From: an uncultured Ruminococcus sp.
GTDB lineage: Bacteria; Bacillota; Clostridia; Oscillospirales; Acutalibacteraceae
Length of the DNA: 56,453 nt
Direction of reading: 5' to 3'
Assembly: GCA_902784855.1 (NCBI GenBank)
Contig: CACZWQ010000007.1
Coordinates: 7,498 to 63,950 of the forward strand
Shown here: positions 50,928-56,453 of the stretch, in pieces
How positions within the stretch are numbered: the first letter of the stretch is position 1
Layout: each line of letters opens with the position of its first letter
Program-made: the position numbers and the translations under genes
Notes under the pieces: generated by a model
Seen by the model: only the letters and a program-made list of their open reading frames with translations
The model's database searches: none
Told to the model about the DNA's origin: nothing

Positions 50928-53558
50928 TTGGCATCCAACAAGCAAAACAAAAATAGAAAATCGAATGCGAAGGCAAAAGAACCGCAAGCTGTCGTCAGTC
51001 CGCGCGTGCGCTCCATTCTCTACGCGGCGCTGGCGATCTTCTTTCTCATCATGATCCTGTTCCGCGGCGCGAGCCTGTGGACAAACGTGCGCGCCGCCTT
51101 CATCGGCGTGTTCGGGCTGGGCATGATCTTGGTGCCCGCGGCGTTTATCTACCTTTTGGTGATGAACGAAAAGGAGAAGCGCGCGATCGCGCATTTCAAG
51201 GCAAAGGTCGCGCTGTGCACGCTGACGGTGCTCTTCGCGGGCGCTTTGATCTACATATTCGGCGGCTCGGCGCATCAGGAGCTGGACTATCCCGCCGCGC
51301 TGGGCAACCTCTGGCTCGACGCCTACAACGAGACCTGTACCGCCGGCGCATCCTATTTCGTCTTTGGCTGCGGCTTTATGGGCGGCATTCTGGGCTATCC
51401 GATGGCGCTGCTCTGCGGCGATACGGTGGGGGCGATCCTCTGCGTGCTGATTCTGGCGGCGATCATCTTCATCCTCGCCAACCTCTCTGTCAGGGACGTC
51501 GCGCGCGCCGTTATGCGTGCCCGCCAAGCGGGCGAGCGTCAGCTCCGCCGCCGCCGCATCAAAAGAGCGGCGCGGCAGATGGGTGTCGACCCCGACCGCG
51601 TGACCTCCGCCGACATCGACATCCCGCTCAGCTACGGCGACGGCTACCGCGGAAGCGGCAGCGAGATCGACATCCCGCTCGATGACCCCGCGCCGCGCAA
51701 AAAGAAAAAGAAGCGCCCTGCCGCGACGGGTGCGGATATCGACGTCGCCCGGCACGATGAGGGCAACGCCAAGGACATCGATCTCTCGGTCGATCTACAG
51801 AATATCATCGACCGTGCGACGCGCGCCAATGGCAGCGACACCACCATCGGTCACATCGCCGAGGACATCTCGCAGGAGAAGCGCCGCAGCCGCGTCAGCG
51901 AGGGCGCCAAGCAGCCCGACCCGCAGACCGTTCCCGTCAAGACGGGCAAGCGCGGCAAAAAGGCGGAGCTTGCCGCGCTGACGGAGGAGTTCAACAACAT
52001 GGTTTACGAGAATAATGATTCTTTTGAAGAATCAAACGATAAACCGAGCTACCGTTTCCCGCCCGTGCAGCTCCTCAGCCCGCCGCGCGACACGAACGAG
52101 AAGAATGCCATGGAGGAGCTGCAAACCAATTCCCGCAAGCTGATCGACACCCTCAACAGCTTCGGCGTCAACGCCTCCATCGTCAATATCTGCCGCGGAC
52201 CGTCCGTCACGCGCTATGAATTGCAGCCCGCGCCGGGCGTCAAGATCAGCAAGATCACGAATCTCTCCGACGATATCGCCCTCAACCTCGCCGCCAACGG
52301 CGTGCGCATCGAGGCGCCCATCCCGGGAAAGGCGGCTGTCGGCATCGAGGTGCCGAACAAGGTCGTCAGCACGGTCTCCATGCGCGAGCTGATCGACTCG
52401 GACGAGTTCCGCCGCGCGAAGAGCAAGCTGACCGCCGTGCTGGGCAGGGACATCGAGGGCGAGATCGTCGTGACCGACATCGCCAAGATGCCGCACCTGC
52501 TGATCGCGGGCACTACCGGCTCCGGTAAATCGGTCTGCGTCAATTCCATCCTCATCAGCGTTCTCTACAAGGCGACGCCCGACGAGGTGAAGCTTTTGCT
52601 GATCGACCCCAAGATGGTCGAATTTTCCAAATACAAGGGCATTCCGCACCTGCTGGTCAACGAGATGCTCAACCGATACAAGATCTTTTCGGAGTTCGAC
52701 TGCAAGGACATCGACTCCTACAACGCGCTGATCGACCGGAATCTGCGCTATATCGAAAACAACCCGCCCGTTGAAAACGAGGAGGGCGAGCTGATACAGC
52801 CCGTCATGGAGATCAACGGTCTGCCCGTCGCCAAGGAGCGCATGTCCCGCGTGGTCATCGCGATCGACGAGCTCGCCGACCTGATGATGGCGGCGCCGAG
52901 CGAGGTCGAGGACAGCATCTGCCGTCTGGCGCAGATGGCGCGTGCCGCGGGCATGCACCTGATCCTCGCGACCCAGCGCCCGACGGTCAACGTCATCACG
53001 GGTCTGATCAAGGCGAACGTCCCGAGCCGCATCTCGCTCAAGGTCAGCTCCAACATGGACTCGCGCACCATCCTTGACGCGGGCGGCGGCGAGAAGCTGA
53101 TCGGACGCGGCGACATGCTGTTTTCACCCGTCGGCGCGCCCAAGCCCATCCGCGTGCAGGGCTGCTATGCCTCCGAGGAGGAGATCGAGAGCGTGACCGC
53201 CTATGTCAAGCGTTCCGCCAAGGCGGAGTACAATGCCGAGATCGAGGAAAACATCAAGCGCATCGAGGCGGAGGGCATCGGCAGCGGCAAGAAGGACGGC
53301 GACGAGGAGAGCAGCGATATCCGCATCGACACGAAGATGGAGGAGGCGATCCAGTTCGTCATCGAGAGCGGACAGGCTTCCACCTCCATGCTGCAGCGCC
53401 GCCTGAAGGTCGGCTATGCCCGCGCCGGCAGGATGATCGACGACATGGAGCAGCTCGGCATCGTCGGCCCGCACCAAGGCTCCAAGCCGCGCGACGTGCT
53501 GATGACCTACAACGAGTGGCTGGAGCGCCGCAACGTTCTGCAAAACCGACAGGATTGA
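50928..53558 (+). CDS. ftsK: DNA translocase FtsK/SpoIIIE
   Basis: 876 aa from TTG 50928, with AAAAGGTGA 6-8 nt upstream. Four N-terminal helices (~30-190) anchor it at the septum. The linker (~200-390) is charged and carries a recurring DID(I/V/L) motif four times (ADIDIPLSYG, SEIDIPLDD, ADIDVARHD, KDIDLSVDL), which I do not know from other FtsK linkers. The motor has the alpha/beta region (VTRYELQPAPGVKISKI), Walker A GTTGSGKS (~528-535), LLLIDPKMVEFSKYKGIPHLL and Walker B VVIAIDELADLMM. The C-terminal winged helix gamma (TSMLQRRLKVGYARAGRMIDDMEQLGIVG) should read KOPS/SRS sites. Confidence 0.96.
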   Translation: MASNKQNKNRKSNAKAKEPQAVVSPRVRSILYAALAIFFLIMILFRGASLWTNVRAAFIGVFGLGMILVPAAFIYLLVMNEKEKRAIAHFKAKVALCTLTVLFAGALIYIFGGSAHQELDYPAALGNLWLDAYNETCTAGASYFVFGCGFMGGILGYPMALLCGDTVGAILCVLILAAIIFILANLSVRDVARAVMRARQAGERQLRRRRIKRAARQMGVDPDRVTSADIDIPLSYGDGYRGSGSEIDIPLDDPAPRKKKKKRPAATGADIDVARHDEGNAKDIDLSVDLQNIIDRATRANGSDTTIGHIAEDISQEKRRSRVSEGAKQPDPQTVPVKTGKRGKKAELAALTEEFNNMVYENNDSFEESNDKPSYRFPPVQLLSPPRDTNEKNAMEELQTNSRKLIDTLNSFGVNASIVNICRGPSVTRYELQPAPGVKISKITNLSDDIALNLAANGVRIEAPIPGKAAVGIEVPNKVVSTVSMRELIDSDEFRRAKSKLTAVLGRDIEGEIVVTDIAKMPHLLIAGTTGSGKSVCVNSILISVLYKATPDEVKLLLIDPKMVEFSKYKGIPHLLVNEMLNRYKIFSEFDCKDIDSYNALIDRNLRYIENNPPVENEEGELIQPVMEINGLPVAKERMSRVVIAIDELADLMMAAPSEVEDSICRLAQMARAAGMHLILATQRPTVNVITGLIKANVPSRISLKVSSNMDSRTILDAGGGEKLIGRGDMLFSPVGAPKPIRVQGCYASEEEIESVTAYVKRSAKAEYNAEIEENIKRIEAEGIGSGKKDGDEESSDIRIDTKMEEAIQFVIESGQASTSMLQRRLKVGYARAGRMIDDMEQLGIVGPHQGSKPRDVLMTYNEWLERRNVLQNRQD

Positions 53559-53594
53559 TTGATCCGAAACCGCTTTTTGAAAGGAGGCAGCGGC

Positions 53595-55451
53595 ATGTTT
53601 CTCCCCATGAACGTCAAAGAAATGAAGCAGCGCGGCTGGGACGCGCCCGACTTTATCTATGTCAGCGGCGACAGCTATGTCGATCATCCCTCCTTCGGAG
53701 CGGCGATCATCACGCGCGTGCTGGAGGACTGCGGCTGCCGGGTCGTGTTCCTTTCGCAGCCTAACTGGCGGTCCGACGCGGATTTCATGCAGTTCGGCAA
53801 GCCGCGGCTGGGCTTTATGGTCTCGGCAGGCAATATCGACAGCATGGTCGCGCACTACACGGTCGCCAAGCGCCGCCGCCATGACGACGCCTACACCGCA
53901 GGCGGCAAAAACGGCAAGCGCCCCGACCGCGCGGTGACGGTCTACTGCAACATCATCCGCAGGCTCTACCCCGACAGCCCCATCATCATCGGCGGGCTGG
54001 AGGCGTCCCTGCGCCGCTTTGCACACTACGATTACTGGAGCGACAGCGTCATGCCGTCGATCCTCTTTGACAGCCGCGCGGATATCCTCGTCTACGGCAT
54101 GGGCGAGCTGCAGACCGTCGAGATCGCCAAGCGCCTTGCCGCAGGCGATCCCGTGGAGGCGCTGCACGATCTGCGCGGCATTTGCTATCAGGTCAAAACC
54201 AAGGACTATGTGCCGCAGTCCGCGCTCGAGCTGCCCGCCTTTGAGCGGGTGCGCGACAGCAAGCGCGACTACGCGACAGCCGCCCGCCGTGAGCTGGACG
54301 AGGCGGATGCGGTGCGCGGCAGGACGCTGATCCAGCGCCACGGCGACCGCCTGCTGGTGCAGAATCCGCCGATGGCGCCGCTCGATACCAAGCAGCTCGA
54401 TTGGGTCTACGCCCTTCCGTACGAGCGTTGGTACCCCGACTGCTACGAGCCGCTCGGCGGCGTGCCGGGCATATCCGAGGTGCAGTTTTCCATCACCCAC
54501 AACCGCGGCTGCTTCGGCGCGTGCAATTTCTGCTCGCTCGCCTTTCATCAGGGGCGCGCCGTCACCGTCCGCAGCGAGGAGAGCGTGGTGGAGGAAGCGA
54601 AAAGCTTTGTGCGGGACAAGCGCTTCAAGGGCTATATCAGCGACGTCGGCGGTCCCACGGCAAATTTCCGCCTGCCGTCCTGTGAGAAGCAAAAAAAGCT
54701 CGGGCTGTGCAAGGGCAGAAAATGTCTGGCGCCCAAGCCTTGCCCGCAGATGCAGGTCAGCCACGAGGAATATTTACATCTGCTGCGCCGCCTGAGACAG
54801 CTCGACGGCGTCAAAAAGGTCTTTATCCGCAGCGGCATCCGCTTCGACTACCTGATGGAGGACGAGAGCGACGCCTTTTTTGAGGAGCTCGTCCGATACC
54901 ACATCAGCGGACAGCTGCGCGTCGCGCCCGAGCACTGCTCGGCGGCGGTGCTCGACAAGATGGGCAAGCCGCATATCGAGACCTATAAAAAATTCTGCGA
55001 AAAATTCTACGCCCTGACCCGAAGGGAGCACAAGGAGCAGTATGTGGTGCCGTATCTGATGAGCTCCCATCCCGGCTCGACGCTGAGGGATGCGGTCGAG
55101 CTGGCGCTTTTCTGCAAGAAGCAGAACATCCATCCCAAGCAGGTGCAGGATTTCTATCCCACGCCGGGGACGATCTCGACGGCGATGTTTTACACGGAGC
55201 TCGACCCCTACACGCTCGAGAAGGTCTATGTCCCCAAGACCGAGGAGGAAAAGGCGATGCAGCGCGCGCTGCTGCAATACTTCATCCCCGAGAACCGGCA
55301 GAAGGTCATCAAGGCATTGATCGCCGCCGGCAGGCGGGACTTGATCGGCAGCGGCAAAAACTGCCTGGTGGCGGGCGCACCGCCGAAGAGCGGCAGCGCC
55401 CCGGCAAAAAAGAAAAAGGACTTCTCCCGCTATTCGCGCAAAAAGAAGTAA
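53595..55451 (+). CDS. YgiQ family radical SAM protein
   Basis: 618 aa from ATG 53595, preceded by AAAGGAGG (53579-53586). A cobalamin-binding-like N-terminal region (DFIYVSGDSYVDHPSFGAAIITRVLEDCG) and IIIGGLEASLRRFAHYDYWSD precede the radical-SAM core with ITHNRGCFGACNFCSLAFHQGR (CxxxCxxC). A Cys-rich insert CEKQKKLGLCKGRKCLAPKPCPQM follows, then RIRSGIRFDYL-type strands (KVFIRSGIRFDYLM), LRVAPEHCS and VVPYLMSSHPGS. The tail has DFYPTPGTISTAMFYT and a Lys-rich end. Function of the family is not established. It ends the tepA operon. Confidence 0.93.
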   Translation: MFLPMNVKEMKQRGWDAPDFIYVSGDSYVDHPSFGAAIITRVLEDCGCRVVFLSQPNWRSDADFMQFGKPRLGFMVSAGNIDSMVAHYTVAKRRRHDDAYTAGGKNGKRPDRAVTVYCNIIRRLYPDSPIIIGGLEASLRRFAHYDYWSDSVMPSILFDSRADILVYGMGELQTVEIAKRLAAGDPVEALHDLRGICYQVKTKDYVPQSALELPAFERVRDSKRDYATAARRELDEADAVRGRTLIQRHGDRLLVQNPPMAPLDTKQLDWVYALPYERWYPDCYEPLGGVPGISEVQFSITHNRGCFGACNFCSLAFHQGRAVTVRSEESVVEEAKSFVRDKRFKGYISDVGGPTANFRLPSCEKQKKLGLCKGRKCLAPKPCPQMQVSHEEYLHLLRRLRQLDGVKKVFIRSGIRFDYLMEDESDAFFEELVRYHISGQLRVAPEHCSAAVLDKMGKPHIETYKKFCEKFYALTRREHKEQYVVPYLMSSHPGSTLRDAVELALFCKKQNIHPKQVQDFYPTPGTISTAMFYTELDPYTLEKVYVPKTEEEKAMQRALLQYFIPENRQKVIKALIAAGRRDLIGSGKNCLVAGAPPKSGSAPAKKKKDFSRYSRKKK

Positions 55452-55454
55452 TTA

Positions 55455-55515
55455 AGTCCGCGCAGTTAAGGTTTGTCATGACGGTCACCGTCAGTCCCGC
55501 GTTACAGCATACAGG
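55455..55515 (+). repeat. Interspersed intergenic repeat, copy D (diverged)
   Basis: GTCCGCGC, then 13 nt after an 11-nt left box, ACGGTCACC, 5 nt, TCCCGCGTTA: the same order and nearly the same spacing as module 1 of copies A-C, one base shorter before the last box and without a full hairpin. No module 2. The rest of the 195-bp spacer holds the tyrS promoter. Confidence 0.5.
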
Positions 55516-55562
55516 TGACAATAGGTTTTTTGATTTCTCACTACAGCTATTACAAATTATAC

Positions 55563-55591
55563 TTGACCTTTGCACAAAAAAAGATTATACT
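55563..55591 (+). promoter_or_regulatory. Promoter of tyrS
   Basis: TTGACC (55563-55568), 17-nt spacer, TATACT (55586-55591). The leader to the ATG is ~50 nt. Confidence 0.75.
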
Positions 55592-55646
55592 AATAGACGG
55601 TATATTACAATAATGTACAGATTTTTTCATCGAAAGGATTAGATTG

Positions 55647-56453
55647 ATGGGAGTTTATGAAGAACTTGTCGCGAGAGGCTTGATCGCGCAGGTGACAGAC
55701 GAAAAAGAAATCCGAGAGCTGGTCAACAGCGGAAAGGCGGTTTTCTACATCGGCTTTGACCCCACGGCTGACAGCCTGCATGTCGGTCACTTCATGGCGC
55801 TGTGCCTGATGAAGCGACTGCAAATGGCGGGCAACAAGCCCATCGCCCTGATCGGCGGCGGCACCGCGATGATCGGCGACCCCTCGGGACGCACCGATAT
55901 GCGCCAAATGATGACCAAGGAGACCATTCAGCACAACGTCGACTGCTTCAAGGAGCAGATGAGCAAATTCATCGACTTCTCGGACGGCAAGGCGATGATG
56001 GTCAACAATGCCGACTGGCTGCTCGACCTCAACTATGTGGAGCTTCTCCGCGAGGTGGGCGCCTGCTTCAGCGTCAACCGCATGCTGACCGCCGAGTGCT
56101 ACAAGCAGCGGATGGAGCGCGGCCTGAGCTTCCTCGAATTCAACTATATGATCATGCAGTCCTATGACTTCTATGCTCTCTATCAGCGCTACGGCTGCAA
56201 CATGCAGTTCGGCGGCGACGACCAGTGGAGCAACATGCTCGGCGGCACCGAGCTGATCCGCCGCAAGCTGGGCAAGGACGCCTATGCCATGACCATCAAC
56301 CTGCTGCTCAACTCCGAGGGCAAGAAGATGGGCAAGACCCAGTCGGGCGCGGTGTGGCTCTCTGCGGAAAAGACCAGCCCCTATGAATTCTACCAGTACT
56401 GGCGTAACGTCGACGACGCCGACGTGGTCAAATGCCTGAAAATGCTGACCTTC
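55647..56453 (+). CDS. tyrS: Tyrosyl-tRNA synthetase (3' end outside window)
   Basis: 269 residues visible from ATG 55647, preceded by AAAGGA. Class I synthetase of the TyrS type: [26 protein letters not shown] contains the HIGH motif (HVGH), then [17 protein letters not shown], the tyrosine pocket [42 protein letters not shown], and KMSKS as [13 protein letters not shown]. The anticodon-binding and S4 domains would follow beyond the window. No T-box leader fits in the short 5' region. Confidence 0.96.
   Translation, partial: MGVYEELVARGLIAQVTDEKEIRELVNSGKAVFYIGFDPTADSLHVGHFMALCLMKRLQMAGNKPIALIGGGTAMIGDPSGRTDMRQMMTKETIQHNVDCFKEQMSKFIDFSDGKAMMVNNADWLLDLNYVELLREVGACFSVNRMLTAECYKQRMERGLSFLEFNYMIMQSYDFYALYQRYGCNMQFGGDDQWSNMLGGTELIRRKLGKDAYAMTINLLLNSEGKKMGKTQSGAVWLSAEKTSPYEFYQYWRNVDDADVVKCLKMLTF

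Noticed and set aside
55592-55646. T-box riboswitch upstream of tyrS
   Set aside because: Only ~55 nt separate the predicted transcript start from the ATG, and no T-box sequence or specifier stem is visible.

Overview
The window reads as a chromosome segment of a moderately GC-rich Clostridia member, most plausibly Oscillospirales (Ruminococcaceae/Acutalibacteraceae-like). Evidence: the Gram-positive replicative polymerase PolC, the Firmicutes order pyrH-frr-uppS-cdsA-dxr-rseP-ispG-polC, the HisZ-dependent short HisG, CdaA-CdaR, TepA, an HPr-like protein without the phosphorylated His, and promoters of sigma-A type with 17-nt spacers. I see no phage, plasmid, IS or CRISPR. Genus is inference.

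Layout. 1-1176: 3' end of a secreted DUF348/transglutaminase-like protein, a copy of an interspersed intergenic repeat, and tRNA-Ser(GGA). 1385-3823: polar amino-acid ABC transporter (binding lipoprotein, permease, ATPase). 4065-16460: a housekeeping operon covering pyrimidine nucleotides, ribosome recycling, undecaprenyl-PP and CDP-diacylglycerol synthesis, two MEP-pathway steps, RseP, PolC and a PerM/AI-2E permease. 16579-22733: a histidine operon hisZGDCBAIE with no hisH or hisF. 22799-26888: HPr-like protein, MtaB, a GHL10 lipoprotein or exported enzyme, DUF1294 and an RluA-type pseudouridine synthase. 26901-34421 (minus strand): an unknown polytopic membrane protein, a degenerate PASTA kinase, a TIGR04086 protein, YajC, Tgt, a Fic/Doc toxin-antitoxin pair and QueA. 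34571-37417: asd-dapA-dapB (lysine/DAP). 37418-37803: a repeat-rich spacer. 37804-41419: DUF3343, a cysteine desulfurase-like enzyme, CdaA and CdaR. 41537-45229: GtrA, a UGM-like flavoprotein and a GT-C glycosyltransferase that carries a homopolymer frameshift. 45317-56453: RING/DUF2628 membrane protein, RF2, CorC/HlyC protein, TepA-UppP-FtsK-YgiQ, another repeat copy and the start of tyrS.

The most unusual observations are: (i) a toxin-antitoxin module placed exactly at the queA/tgt junction and flanked by a 20-bp direct repeat; (ii) an in-frame 21-bp tandem duplication that doubles part of the P-loop of an ABC ATPase; (iii) a PASTA-bearing membrane kinase that has lost the VAIK Lys, HRD Asp and DFG motif; (iv) a modular intergenic repeat family with conserved internal spacing in three spacers; (v) a 9-A tract that splits a glycosyltransferase gene immediately after its translationally coupled start; (vi) a tRNA-Ser 3'-end fragment forming a large palindrome with the real tRNA gene. 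No single clear-cut new defence or biosynthetic system is visible; much of the window is core genome.
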